A stretch of DNA of 64,000 nt from Tidjanibacter sp. (GTDB taxonomy: Bacteria > Bacteroidota > Bacteroidia > Bacteroidales > Rikenellaceae): positions 1-64,000 of the forward strand of contig JAFQNC010000035.1 of the NCBI GenBank assembly GCA_017396085.1. Reading direction: 5' to 3'. Both the position numbers and the translations under genes were made by a program. Below are positions 35,941 to 44,144 of this stretch, one piece after another. The stretch's first letter is position 1. Each line of letters begins with the position of its first letter. Below the pieces are notes generated by a model that saw only the letters and a list, made by a program, of their open reading frames with translations, did no database searches and had not been told where the DNA came from.

Positions 35941-36365
35941 AGGTCTTTTTTATGTTTTTTAGTCTGATTTGTCTGCTGTCTAACGCTGTGTGGGCGTTTT
36001 TATTATTCTGAGGGAGCGATGTAGCCAACAAGAAAATATTTACTAATTACTCTTTACTCTTTTTCTGCGACAAAGTCGCTGTTTGCAATTTCGACCACCC
36101 CTCCCAGCCTCCTGCTCGGCGAGGCCGCCGAGCGCAATTTCGACCACCCCTCCCGACCTCCCCTATCGTAGGGGAGGGGTACTTGGTGGTGCTATCAAAT
36201 GCAGTAGAAATATTTACTAATTACTCTTTACTCATTTTCTGCGGCAAAGCCGCTGATTGCAATTTCGACCACCCCTCCCGACCTCCCCTTTCGTAGGGGA
36301 GGAGTACTTGGTGGTGCTATCAAGCGTAGCGAAATATTTACTAATTACTCTTTACTAATTACTCT
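35941..36365. repeat. Tandem intergenic repeat block with covarying hairpins
   Basis: 425 nt without a gene. Units start with AAATATTTACTAATTACTCT near 36034, 36208 and 36331 (last truncated). Units 1 and 2 share a small hairpin (GCGAC-AAA-GTCGC at 36067-36079; GCGGC-AAA-GCCGC at 36241-36253), CAATTTCGACCACCCCTCCC, a larger hairpin (CCTCCCCT...AGGGGAGG near 36157-36177 and 36282-36302) and TACTTGGTGGTGCTATCAA. Unit 1 holds an extra GC hairpin (36114-36133) and a second GACCACCCC copy. The block lies between phoH and pepD, both minus strand. Confidence 0.85.
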
Positions 36366-37313
36366 TTACTCTTTGTTCTCGGCTCCTTCAAAGGCCTTCA
36401 CTATGCGGCTCACCAAAGCGTGGCGGATGATGTCCTTCTTGCCGAACTCAACAATCCCTATGCCATCCACCCCGCGGAGCATCTCCAACGTGCGCCCCAA
36501 GCCCGAATCGCTCTTGTGCGGAAGGTCAATCTGAGTCATATCGCCCGTAACGATGAACTTCGCATTGCGGCCCATACGTGTGAGGAACATCTTGATTTGG
36601 GGTAGGGTGGTGTTCTGCGCCTCGTCCAAAATCACAAAGGCATTGTCGAGCGTGCGGCCCCTCATATAGGCCAGCGGTGCAATCTGTACCACGCCCTCCT
36701 CCAAGAATTTCTGCAACTTGGCGGGCGGAATCATATCGTTCAGCGCATCGTAGAGGGGTTGCAGGTAGGGGTCCAGTTTCTCCTTGAGGTCGCCGGGCAG
36801 AAAACCCAAACGCTCGCCTGCCTCCACGGCGGGGCGAGTGAGGATGATGCGTTTGACCTCTCGGTTTTTGAGAGCCCCCACAGCGAGTGCTATGGCGGTG
36901 TAGGTCTTGCCACTACCTGCGGGGCCCACGGCAAACAGCAGGTCGTTGCTCCCGTAGAGTTCCACCATCTTACGCTGGTTTTCGGTGCGGGCTTTGACGA
37001 TGAGTCCGTTGTTGCCGTAGACAATCACATCTTTGGGCAAGATGGAGCCCTCCTCGGGCAATCCTCCGCTGAAAATCTGCTGAATTACGCTGGGCGAGAT
37101 GTGGCCATACTTGCCATAATACTCCCCAAGCGCACCCATTCTTCCCTCCAATCGGGCAATCTCCTCATCGGTGCCAATGGCCTTGATGGCGTTGCCTCGG
37201 GCTACAAGTTTCAGTTTAGGAAAGAGGTCGCAAACTCTATTGAAGTTAGAGTTTGCGACCCCATAAAAGTCGAGAAGTTCAATACCTTCGATGGATATAA
37301 TCTTCTCTGCCAT
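36366..37313 (-). CDS. PhoH-like ATPase
   Basis: 315 residues. Cytosolic P-loop ATPase of the PhoH/PhoL family, often tied to RNA metabolism near ybeY in other bacteria; ybeY is not here. Seen: N-terminal KH-like region (about 10-90), Walker A GPAGSGKT (130-137), ILTRPAVEAGERLGFLPGD, Walker B FVILDEAQN, and VTGDMTQIDLP. Full length. It begins 18 nt downstream of a small outer-membrane barrel gene on the same strand and may share its transcript. The tandem repeat block at 35941-36365 follows. Confidence 0.93.
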   Translation of the reverse strand: MAEKIISIEGIELLDFYGVANSNFNRVCDLFPKLKLVARGNAIKAIGTDEEIARLEGRMGALGEYYGKYGHISPSVIQQIFSGGLPEEGSILPKDVIVYGNNGLIVKARTENQRKMVELYGSNDLLFAVGPAGSGKTYTAIALAVGALKNREVKRIILTRPAVEAGERLGFLPGDLKEKLDPYLQPLYDALNDMIPPAKLQKFLEEGVVQIAPLAYMRGRTLDNAFVILDEAQNTTLPQIKMFLTRMGRNAKFIVTGDMTQIDLPHKSDSGLGRTLEMLRGVDGIGIVEFGKKDIIRHALVSRIVKAFEGAENKE

Positions 37314-37331
37314 AAATTCTTACGGCACAGA

Positions 37332-37979
37332 TTAGAACATTACACCCAAAGATACGTACCAAGTGTTGGTCTCTTTGTTGATGTTGTCGAAGTTGAACAA
37401 TTCACCAAAGTTCTTGGGCTCCATACCCTGCTGCCAGCCACCGAGGTAGCGGAAGTCGAGCATAATGAAGTTGAACAGGTCGATACCCACGCCTGCTGCC
37501 CAAGTGTAGGAAACATCTTTCCAGTCGATGCCTGCGGTGTCGGCATTCTCACCGGAGATTACTGCGTTGGAGTTGAACACAACAACGGGACCTGCCTGAA
37601 CGCGAGCGTTAAACAAACCGAGGTCCATACCAACACCTGCCAAAATGGGCACGCTGAACTCGTTGAGGGTAACATCCTTAATCTCTACTTTGCCGGTTTC
37701 GGGGTTTTTCAAATCACCCTTGTGCCAGTTGTACATCAACTCGGGCTGCAAGTGCAACGAGAAGATGGAGATGGGCACGTTCAAACGGAACATCAGACCG
37801 GCATTGTAGCTGGCGGCACCGTCCAGAACACTCTGCATACCGTCACCTTCCATAGTAACTTCGGCTGCGGTGGAGGTCAAACCGGCCTTGGGACCAAACC
37901 AAAACCACTTGTGGCTCTGTGCGCTAACGGTAGCAACGCTCATTACCAACACTGCCATTGCGAGAAGAATCTTTTTCAT
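37332..37979 (-). CDS. Small outer-membrane beta-barrel protein (porin-like)
   Basis: 215 residues. Signal peptide MKKILLAMAVLVMSVATVSA, then eight or so amphipathic strands: FGPKAGLTS, YNAGLMFRLNVP, LHLQPELMYNW, FSVPILAGVGMDLG, VQAGPVVVF, WAAGVGIDLF, LDFRYLGGW and WYVSLGVMF with a terminal Phe. This is the OmpX/PorT-like outer_beta-barrel layout. It resembles the next gene (38240-38896), including the identical SLGVMF end. A minus-strand TATCTTTG at 38077-38084 is a plausible -7 box. Role unknown. Confidence 0.85.
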   Translation of the reverse strand: MKKILLAMAVLVMSVATVSAQSHKWFWFGPKAGLTSTAAEVTMEGDGMQSVLDGAASYNAGLMFRLNVPISIFSLHLQPELMYNWHKGDLKNPETGKVEIKDVTLNEFSVPILAGVGMDLGLFNARVQAGPVVVFNSNAVISGENADTAGIDWKDVSYTWAAGVGIDLFNFIMLDFRYLGGWQQGMEPKNFGELFNFDNINKETNTWYVSLGVMF

Positions 37980-38076
37980 AACTCAAAAAATATTTTTTTA
38001 GTTGAACTTAATTTAACGTTTCGTTGTGTGGCAATTTTTGCGCAGGGTGGCGCAACGACACACCCCTTGCTGTGGG

Positions 38077-38084
38077 CAAAGATA
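38077..38084 (-). promoter_or_regulatory. -7 box before barrel gene 37332-37979
   Basis: Minus-strand TATCTTTG, about 98 nt before the start codon. No clear TTTG at ideal spacing. Confidence 0.45.
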
Positions 38085-38154
38085 GAAAACTTTTTCTCAA
38101 TTATGCACTCAATGTCTAACTTTTTTTTGCTCAACAGGTTAAAAAATATAAAAA

Positions 38155-38197
38155 AATCCCTCCAAAGGAGTGTTTTTTTTGCTCCTTTGGAGGGATT
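38155..38197 (-). terminator. Terminator after second barrel gene
   Basis: 16-bp stem AATCCCTCCAAAGGAG (38155-38170) with CTCCTTTGGAGGGATT (38182-38197); on the minus strand a T-rich tract follows. It ends the 38240-38896 gene. Confidence 0.88.
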
Positions 38198-38239
38198 ATT
38201 GCACATTTTCTGCGCCACTTGCAAGGGCGGAGCAGAGGT

Positions 38240-38896
38240 TTAGAACATCACGCCGAGGCTCAAATTCCAACTGGTGCGCTCGGTGTTCACGCTCACGTTG
38301 TCCACACTCACTGTGTCGCCATTGAAGTTACCATTGTAGCGAATCTCGGCAATAAGGCTCAACACCTTCACACCCAAACCTGCGGTCCAAGTCATCTTGG
38401 GGTCGGTTTTGAGGCTGTTCCACGCATCCTCAAAATCCTCCTTGCCGAGGTCCTTGAAACCCTTTTCGGAGGCGATGGGGAACACGGGGCCCACATTTAT
38501 CCTCACGCTCACCAAACTACCCAAGCCAAACTCGGCACCAACCAACAGCGGCAGGTCGATGTACTTGTGGCTCTCGGTGGTCTGCTCCTTGCCGCCACCG
38601 ACAATATCGTCAATGGAGGGGATGTTGATGGTGGTGTTGGTGTACTGCAACTCGGGCTGGATGTAGAGAGGCAGTTTGGGGATATTGATGCGTGCAAAGA
38701 CGTTGCCGGTCCAGCCTGTGCCTTCGGCTTTGATTGCATCCTTCACACCATCGGAGGTGGTGGGGATACCCTCGCTGGAGGAGATGATGCCGATGCGGCC
38801 ACCCACGTTGAAGAGGCCGAGCAAGTTGTTTCCTGCCACTGCACTACCCACGGAGAGGGTGGTGATGGCTACGATTGCGAGCAAAAATTTTTTCAT
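38240..38896 (-). CDS. Small outer-membrane beta-barrel protein (paralogue)
   Basis: 218 residues. Signal peptide [21 protein letters not shown], then strands [76 protein letters not shown] and WNLSLGVMF. Layout and ending match the neighbouring 37332-37979 gene, so the two are probably an old tandem duplication. It has its own -7 box (TACCTTTG, minus strand, 38938-38945) and terminator. Function unknown. Confidence 0.85.
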   Translation of the reverse strand: MKKFLLAIVAITTLSVGSAVAGNNLLGLFNVGGRIGIISSSEGIPTTSDGVKDAIKAEGTGWTGNVFARINIPKLPLYIQPELQYTNTTINIPSIDDIVGGGKEQTTESHKYIDLPLLVGAEFGLGSLVSVRINVGPVFPIASEKGFKDLGKEDFEDAWNSLKTDPKMTWTAGLGVKVLSLIAEIRYNGNFNGDTVSVDNVSVNTERTSWNLSLGVMF

Positions 38897-38937
38897 AATC
38901 TATGGATTTTTCTGATTAAATGTTCTATTCCACGCTC

Positions 38938-38945
38938 CAAAGGTA
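38938..38945 (-). promoter_or_regulatory. -7 box before barrel gene 38240-38896
   Basis: Minus-strand TACCTTTG, exact TAnnTTTG match, 42 nt before the start codon. Confidence 0.5.
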
Positions 38946-38998
38946 GCACAAATAATGCAAAAATGTTCTCCCCTCGACCATTTTTTAACAAAGTTGGT

Positions 38999-39006
38999 TA
39001 TCTTTG
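38999..39006 (+). promoter_or_regulatory. -7 box of der promoter
   Basis: TATCTTTG, exact TAnnTTTG match, 23 nt before the der start codon. No TTTG at 19-20 bp upstream. Confidence 0.55.
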
Positions 39007-39028
39007 CACCGAATTTAATGGAAAGATT

Positions 39029-40330
39029 ATGAGTTTAGTAGCAATAGTAGGCCGCCCCAACGTGGGCAAAAGCACCTTCTTTAACCGCCTTGTGGGTATG
39101 CGTCAGGCGATTGTGGACTCCACGGCGGGTACCACACGCGACCGACACTATGGTAAGACCGATTGGAATGGTCGCGAGTTTTCGCTCATCGACACCGGTG
39201 GCTACTCGGTAGGTAGCGATGACGCCTTTGAGGAGGAAATCCGCAAGCAGGTACACCTTGCCATTGACGAGGCCGACATCATCCTCTTTATGGTGGAGGT
39301 CTCCACGGGTATCACCGACCTCGACCAAATGGTGGCAGATGTGTTGCGCCGCAGTGGCAAAAAGACTCTGTTGGTGGTAAACAAGGTGGACAACTACGAC
39401 CTCATCTACGGCTCCAACGAGTTCTACGCACTCGGCCTTGGCGACCCCTTCTGCATCAGCTCAATGAGTGGTAGCGGCACGGGCGACCTGATGGACAAGA
39501 TTGTGGAACTCCTGCCCGAGGATAGGCCTGAGGTTGTGGATGAACTGCCCCGCATTACCATTGTGGGCCGCCCCAACGTGGGTAAATCATCGCTCACCAA
39601 CGCCTTGCTCGGCACCGAGCGCAACATCGTTACCAACATCGCAGGCACCACACGCGACAGTATCAACACTCGCTATAATAAATATGGTCTTGACTTCTAC
39701 CTCGTGGACACCGCCGGTCTGCGCAAGAAGGGTAAGGTTACCGAGGACCTTGAGTTCTACTCCGTGATGCGCTCCATCAGGGCCATTGAGAACAGCGATG
39801 TGTGTGTGCTGATGTTGGATGCTCGTCAGGGCATTGAGTCGCAGGATATGAACATCTTTTCGCTCATCGTGCGCAACAAGAAGGGCTGTGTGATTGTGGT
39901 CAATAAGTGGGACCTCATTGAGAAGGGCAACAACACTATGAAGGAGTGGAAGGAGGCCCTGCAAGCCAAACTCGCTCCCTTCAACGATGTGCCCATCATC
40001 TTCACATCCGTAATCAACAAGCAGCGCATTATGGAGGTGTTGCAGACGGCCATTCAGGTCTATGAGGCCCGCAACCGCCGCATCTCCACCAGCGAACTCA
40101 ACGAGTTCCTGCTGCCGATTATTGAGGAGACACCTCCCCCAATGACCAAGGGTAAGTACATCCGCATCAAGTATGTAACCCAGTTGCCCACCGTGTCGCC
40201 CTCGTTTGCGTTCTTTGTGAACCTGCCGCAGTACATCCGCGACCACTACCGCCGCTTCTTGGAGAACAAGATTAGGGAGCATTGGGATTTCTGCGGTGTG
40301 CCGATGCAGATTTACTTCCGCCAAAAGTAG
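39029..40330 (+). CDS. der: Ribosome-assembly GTPase Der (EngA)
   Basis: 433 residues from ATG 39029; the frame is open for 270 more codons upstream but only as a shadow of the barrel gene. Der carries two tandem GTPase domains and helps 50S subunit maturation. Seen: first G1 GRPNVGKST (8-16), DTGGY, NKVD; second G1 [21 protein letters not shown]; and a C-terminal KH-like domain ending [22 protein letters not shown]. Full length. Own -7 box at 38999. The BASS-type transporter gene follows at 39 nt. Confidence 0.98.
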   Translation: MSLVAIVGRPNVGKSTFFNRLVGMRQAIVDSTAGTTRDRHYGKTDWNGREFSLIDTGGYSVGSDDAFEEEIRKQVHLAIDEADIILFMVEVSTGITDLDQMVADVLRRSGKKTLLVVNKVDNYDLIYGSNEFYALGLGDPFCISSMSGSGTGDLMDKIVELLPEDRPEVVDELPRITIVGRPNVGKSSLTNALLGTERNIVTNIAGTTRDSINTRYNKYGLDFYLVDTAGLRKKGKVTEDLEFYSVMRSIRAIENSDVCVLMLDARQGIESQDMNIFSLIVRNKKGCVIVVNKWDLIEKGNNTMKEWKEALQAKLAPFNDVPIIFTSVINKQRIMEVLQTAIQVYEARNRRISTSELNEFLLPIIEETPPPMTKGKYIRIKYVTQLPTVSPSFAFFVNLPQYIRDHYRRFLENKIREHWDFCGVPMQIYFRQK

Positions 40331-40368
40331 TATTATACTCTTATTGAGTTTGACAACAAGACTACACT

Positions 40369-41271
40369 ATGAGTCCAAAGTTTAGAACATACGCAATGCC
40401 GGTGGCTATGGTCATCGGCATTTTGCTTCACGATTGGGTGGGGGAACTGAAATTTCTCTCGCCGTGGCTGATTGCCGCAATGCTTTTTGTTACCTTCACG
40501 AGGGTTAAGGTCAAGGAGTTGCGCCTGCGCAAGATACACGCAGGGCAGTTGGGCTTCCAACTGCTTGTGAGCGTGGGGCTCTATTTTTTGCTTGTGGCTC
40601 TTGGCGTGGGCGAGGTGGTGAGTCAGGGTGTGATGATATGCATCTTTATGCCCACGGCTATGGCCTCGGTGGTTATTGGTGCAATGCTGGGGGCCAACGT
40701 GGGCACGATGACCACCTTCACGCTGTTGAGCAATATGGCTGTGGCGGTTACGGCTCCTGTGCTCTTTTCGTTTGTGGGCACCCACACCGACCTTCCCTTC
40801 CTCACATCATTTTGGATGGTCTTGCGCCGTTTGTTGCTGCTTGTGGTGGCACCCTTTGCGCTGGTGGCACTGATGGAGAAGTTTGCCCCGAAGGCATATG
40901 ATTATGTCCACCGCCACCAGCAGTGGTCGTTCTACCTTTGGGTGGTGTCGTTGGTGATACTTATGGGCTCCACCACCAACTTCATCCTTGAACAGCCCTC
41001 GGAGGCCATCCTCACGGAGGTGGTGCTTGCGCTGTCGGCGGGTGTGATATGTGTGGCCCAATTCCGCATAGGTCGCTGGTGGGGAGGCAAGTGTGGCGAC
41101 AAGGTGTCGGGAGGACAATCGCTTGGCCAGAAGAACACCCTGCTGGCCATACTGCTTGCTCAGAGTTACCTCAATCCGCTCTCTTCGGTTGCCCCTGCGG
41201 CCTACATTGTGTGGCAAAACCTTTTCAACAGTTGGCAACTATCAAGGTATAAGGAAAACAAAAAGGAGTAA
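40369..41271 (+). CDS. Bile acid:sodium symporter-family transporter
   Basis: 300 residues, about nine or ten transmembrane helices in the inner membrane. The arrangement and motifs such as FMPTAMASVVIGAMLGANVGTM and the late NPLSSVAPAAYIVWQNLFNSW resemble the BASS/SBF superfamily (Na+-coupled organic-anion transporters). The substrate is not evident; bile acid import should not be assumed. The stop codon (41269-41271) lies inside the stem of its terminator, so transcription ends right at the reading-frame end. Confidence 0.75.
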   Translation: MSPKFRTYAMPVAMVIGILLHDWVGELKFLSPWLIAAMLFVTFTRVKVKELRLRKIHAGQLGFQLLVSVGLYFLLVALGVGEVVSQGVMICIFMPTAMASVVIGAMLGANVGTMTTFTLLSNMAVAVTAPVLFSFVGTHTDLPFLTSFWMVLRRLLLLVVAPFALVALMEKFAPKAYDYVHRHQQWSFYLWVVSLVILMGSTTNFILEQPSEAILTEVVLALSAGVICVAQFRIGRWWGGKCGDKVSGGQSLGQKNTLLAILLAQSYLNPLSSVAPAAYIVWQNLFNSWQLSRYKENKKE

Positions 41272-41292
41272 CGAACCGTTACTCCTTTTTGT
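41261..41292 (+). terminator. Terminator overlapping the stop codon of the transporter
   Basis: Stem AAAAGGAGTAACG (41261-41273), loop AAC, arm CGTTACTCCTTTT (41277-41289) and T run. The TAA stop is within the 5' arm. Confidence 0.88.
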
Positions 41293-41309
41293 TTTTGTCA
41301 ACGTCTTTT

Positions 41310-41457
41310 TAATTAGTAATTAGTAAAGAGTAATTAGTAAATATTTTTCCTTCGTTTGGGTGGTCGAAATTGTGTGCACGGCCCCGTGCACGTCCCCCTC
41401 TAAGTTAGAGGGGGTGCCCGAAGGGCGGGGGCGTCTGTTTAAGAAAGGGCAGAAAGG
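41310..41457. repeat. Intergenic repeat cluster incl. second copy of 47-nt palindromic unit
   Basis: AATTAGTAATTAGTAAAGAGTAATTAGTAAATATTTTT (about 41311-41347) is the reverse complement of the units at 36.0-36.4 kb. GTGCACG-GCCC-CGTGCAC hairpin at 41374-41391. 41392-41438 is an exact inverted copy of 31-77. AAGAAAGGGCAGAAAGG at 41441-41457 repeats a motif near 3911. No gene. Confidence 0.88.
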
Positions 41458-41467
41458 TAAGGCCCTC

Positions 41468-41530
41468 TTTACTCTTTACTCTTTACTCTTTACTCTTTAC
41501 TCTTTACTCTTTACTCTTTACTCTTTACTC
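41468..41530. repeat. Nine perfect tandem copies of TTTACTC
   Basis: 63 nt of uninterrupted 7-bp repeat, ending 3 nt before the stop codon of the nucleoside phosphorylase gene (minus strand). Shorter runs of the same heptamer occur near 12040, 36050, 36225, 36350 and 43980. Confidence 0.97.
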
Positions 41531-41533
41531 TCT

Positions 41534-42409
41534 CTACAGTGCGGCTAACTTGTTGAGTGCCATCTCAATCATTTGGCGCACGAAGGGCTTGTAGTCGGTG
41601 TTCATATCCTTCACGGCCCTTTGGGCAATGATTGTGCAGATGGTGCCCGCACGGTGGCCCATCAGCGCACCGAGGCCCGAGAGGGCACTACTCTCCATCT
41701 CAAAGTTGGTGATGCGGCGCTCGCCGAAACGGAAACTCTCAATCTTGTTGTTCAGTTCGGGGTCGGCAGGTTGCAGGCGCACCCAACGGCCCTGCGGACC
41801 ATAGAAACCATTGGCGGCGATGGTGATACCCTCCACCACCGAGTCGGCAAAGTGGTCGTAGAGCTCCTTGTCGGCATCCACAAAGTAGGGTGCAGGGCAC
41901 TGCTTGTTCCAGCCCGTGTGGGCCACAAAGGCCTCTTCGATTGCGAGGTCGCACACCTCATTGCGGCCTGCGTAGTAGTTGAGCAGACCATCAAAGCCCA
42001 CCGAAGTGCGTGCAAACACAAACGAGCCCAGAGGTATGTCGGGCTGAATGGCTCCCGAGGTGCCGAGTCGGAGCAGCGTGAGGCGGCGTTTTTCGGCCTT
42101 TTCGGTGCGTGTGGCGAAGTCGATGTTGGCCAGTGCGTCTAACTCGGTTACCACGATGTCGATGTTGTCGGTACCGATGCCGGTGGAGATTACGGTCATA
42201 CGCTTGCCCTTGTAGGTGCCCGTGATGGTGCGGAATTCTCGGCTCTCAATGGTACACTCTTTGCTCTCAAAATAGCTTGCCACCAAATCAACCCTGCCGG
42301 GGTCGCCAACCAAGATTACGGTGTCGGCCAACTGCTCGGGCTTGACGTGGAGGTGGAAGATGGAACCATCACCATTGATGATGAGTTCGGATGTTGGAAT
42401 AACTCTCAT
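41534..42409 (-). CDS. Nucleoside phosphorylase (uridine phosphorylase-like)
   Basis: 291 residues from ATG 42409; the open frame continues 102 codons upstream across the promoter region and is not used. PNP/UDP superfamily: reversible phosphorolysis of a nucleoside to base and ribose-1-phosphate. Seen: phosphate-binding VGDPGR (34-39), GTSGAIQPDIPLGS, FEMESSALSGLG (ribose-binding Glu) and a C-terminal helix. Base specificity (uridine versus purine) is uncertain. A minus-strand TATATTTG at 42491-42498 is a -7 candidate. The 3' end abuts the nine-copy TTTACTC tract. Confidence 0.88.
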   Translation of the reverse strand: MRVIPTSELIINGDGSIFHLHVKPEQLADTVILVGDPGRVDLVASYFESKECTIESREFRTITGTYKGKRMTVISTGIGTDNIDIVVTELDALANIDFATRTEKAEKRRLTLLRLGTSGAIQPDIPLGSFVFARTSVGFDGLLNYYAGRNEVCDLAIEEAFVAHTGWNKQCPAPYFVDADKELYDHFADSVVEGITIAANGFYGPQGRWVRLQPADPELNNKIESFRFGERRITNFEMESSALSGLGALMGHRAGTICTIIAQRAVKDMNTDYKPFVRQMIEMALNKLAAL

Positions 42410-42431
42410 TGCAAAAATATTGTTGTTAAAT

Positions 42432-42462
42432 TTTGTTTCTCGTGCGGGAATTTGTAAATTTG
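42432..42462 (+). promoter_or_regulatory. Promoter of M20 dipeptidase gene
   Basis: TTTG (42432-42435), 19 bp spacer, TAAATTTG (42455-42462). Both match consensus; start codon is 68 nt after the -7 box. Confidence 0.7.
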
Positions 42463-42490
42463 TAAACCATCCACTTGGGGATGCTAACCA

Positions 42491-42498
42491 CAAATATA
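42491..42498 (-). promoter_or_regulatory. -7 box of nucleoside phosphorylase promoter
   Basis: Minus-strand TATATTTG, exact TAnnTTTG match, giving a leader of about 75 nt. It diverges from and overlaps the leader of the M20 gene. Confidence 0.5.
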
Positions 42499-42530
42499 GT
42501 GAAAATATTATAATATTGAACCGATAGACT

Positions 42531-43904
42531 ATGAAAAAGAGCCAAGAATTTGTACAGCAACACAAGGAACGCTTCCTTGACGAACTTTTCGACCTTCTGC
42601 GTATTCCCTCCATTAGTGCCCAAAGCGAACATCGTGCCGATATGGTGCGCACGGCGGAGTGGTTGCGCAATTCTCTGCTGAAGGCGGGTGCCGACCGTGC
42701 GGAGGTTATGCCCACGGAGGGTAACCCTGTGGTCTACGCCGAGAAGATTGTGGACCCTGCGAAGCCCACGGTGGTGGTCTATGGCCACTACGATGTTATG
42801 CCCGAGGACCCACGTGGTGAGTGGCGCACCGAGCCCTTTGAGCCGGTGATTAAGGATGGGCGCATTTGGTGCCGTGGTGCCGATGACGACAAGGGACAAC
42901 TCTATATGCACGCCAAGGCCTTTGAGGCTATGGTGGCCACGGGCGAACTACCCTGCAACGTGAAGTTTATGCTTGAGGGCGAGGAGGAGATTGGCTCGCC
43001 GAGCCTCTATGGGTGGTGTGAGCAGCACAAGGACCTCGTGCAGGGCGACATCATTCTGGTGTCGGACACGAGTATGGTGTCGTGGCAACAACCCTCCATC
43101 ACCTGTGGTCTGCGTGGCCTGTGCTATATGCAGGTGGAGGTGACGGGTCCCGACCACGACCTCCATTCGGGCCTCTTTGGGGGTGCTGTGGCCAACCCTG
43201 CCAACGTGCTGTGCGACCTTGTGAATAGACTGGTGGATGAGCGTGGGCGCATCACCATCCCCGGTTTCTATGATGACGTGAGGGAACTAACCCCCGAGGA
43301 GAGGGAGAATTTCAACAAGGCCCCCTACAACAAGGAGAACTATATGCGTGGCATTGGCGTGGAGGAACTCGCCGGCGAGAGCGGCTACACCACCCTTGAA
43401 CGCACCGGCGTGCGCCCCAGCCTTGATGTGAATGGCATTTGGGGTGGCTACACCTTGGAGGGTACCAAGACTATCATTCCCTCGAAAGCCTCGGCCAAGA
43501 TTTCTATGCGCCTTGTGCCCAACCAGAACTGGGAAAAGATTGCGGTGCTCTTTGAGGACTATTTCCGTAGCATTGCACCCAAGACGGTGAAGGTAGAGGT
43601 GCGCTCGCTCCACGGAGGCCAACCCTACGTGTCGCCCACCGATATGACTGCCTACCGTGCGGCCGAGAGGGCTGTGGAGGAGAGCTTTGGAGTGCGCCCG
43701 CTGCCCTTCTTCTCGGGCGGTAGTATTCCCATTGTGAGTGGCTTTGAGAGCATCTTGGGTATGAAGTCCATCCTCATTGGCTTTGGCCTCTCGCAGGATG
43801 CCATCCACTCGCCCAACGAGAGCTTCGGCTTGGAGCAGTTCTACACGGGTATCCAAACGATTATCCGCTTCTACAAACACTTTGCTGCCCTCGCGGCAGA
43901 ATAG
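42531..43904 (+). CDS. M20 family dipeptidase
   Basis: 457 residues, cytosolic (no signal peptide). Dinuclear zinc peptidase similar to CNDP-type dipeptidases. Seen: His86 and Asp88 in YGHYDVMPEDP, bridging Asp in RGADDDKGQ (about 117-123), catalytic and ligand Glu in EGEEEIGSPS (about 150-158), SDTSMVS, a dimerisation lid containing GPDHDLHSG, and GGSIPIV near the end. Full length. It has a consensus promoter and no co-directional neighbour. Substrate is probably dipeptides. Confidence 0.94.
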   Translation: MKKSQEFVQQHKERFLDELFDLLRIPSISAQSEHRADMVRTAEWLRNSLLKAGADRAEVMPTEGNPVVYAEKIVDPAKPTVVVYGHYDVMPEDPRGEWRTEPFEPVIKDGRIWCRGADDDKGQLYMHAKAFEAMVATGELPCNVKFMLEGEEEIGSPSLYGWCEQHKDLVQGDIILVSDTSMVSWQQPSITCGLRGLCYMQVEVTGPDHDLHSGLFGGAVANPANVLCDLVNRLVDERGRITIPGFYDDVRELTPEERENFNKAPYNKENYMRGIGVEELAGESGYTTLERTGVRPSLDVNGIWGGYTLEGTKTIIPSKASAKISMRLVPNQNWEKIAVLFEDYFRSIAPKTVKVEVRSLHGGQPYVSPTDMTAYRAAERAVEESFGVRPLPFFSGGSIPIVSGFESILGMKSILIGFGLSQDAIHSPNESFGLEQFYTGIQTIIRFYKHFAALAAE

Positions 43905-44022
43905 GAATTCAAAATTCAAAATTCAAAATTGTGGTGTGCCTCCGGCACGGGTATTAAAAAAAATACCCAAGCTCAACAACTCTTTACTCTTTACTCTTTA
44001 GTGTAGCTGTCAGGCCGACCAC
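43905..44022. repeat. Short repeats 3' of M20 gene
   Basis: TTCAAAA heptamers at 43909-43931, GTGCCTCCGGCAC hairpin near 43935-43947, GGGTATTAAAAAAAATACCC near 43948-43968 (same family as 3794-3813) and TTTACTC heptamers near 43981-44000. Confidence 0.75.
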
Positions 44023-44070
44023 AACAACAAGAGAGGCTCCCCGAAAAAACGGGGAGCCTCTCTTGTTGTT
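44023..44070. terminator. Perfect 21-bp terminator hairpin
   Basis: AACAACAAGAGAGGCTCCCCG (44023-44043), loop AAAAAA, exact complement 44050-44070. It lies between converging M20 (+) and the last gene of the Sus-type unit (-). Confidence 0.93.
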
Positions 44071-44144
44071 CTCTGCCCAAAGCGGAGGTATTGTTGCTTT
44101 TTGTGCCTTGTGTTTTTGTACCTGTTGGGCACAATCTATTGCGC

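Noticed and set aside
36034-36365. Insertion sequence or integron-like element at the tandem repeat block
   Set aside because: No transposase or integrase frame, no terminal inverted repeats with target duplication; it is a short repeat array only.
38219-39028. Extension of the der frame upstream of position 39029
   Set aside because: It overlaps the antisense barrel gene; Der homologues start at the [15 protein letters not shown] Met, which follows a -7 box.
40369-41271. Calling the BASS-type protein a true bile acid importer
   Set aside because: Only superfamily features are visible; the substrate cannot be inferred.
41392-41530. Possible CRISPR array
   Set aside because: The repeats are contiguous heptamers and palindromes without unique spacers, and no cas genes are present.
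42410-42715. Longer start for the nucleoside phosphorylase
   Set aside because: This part would cross the divergent promoter region and the M20 gene 5' end and shows no family similarity.
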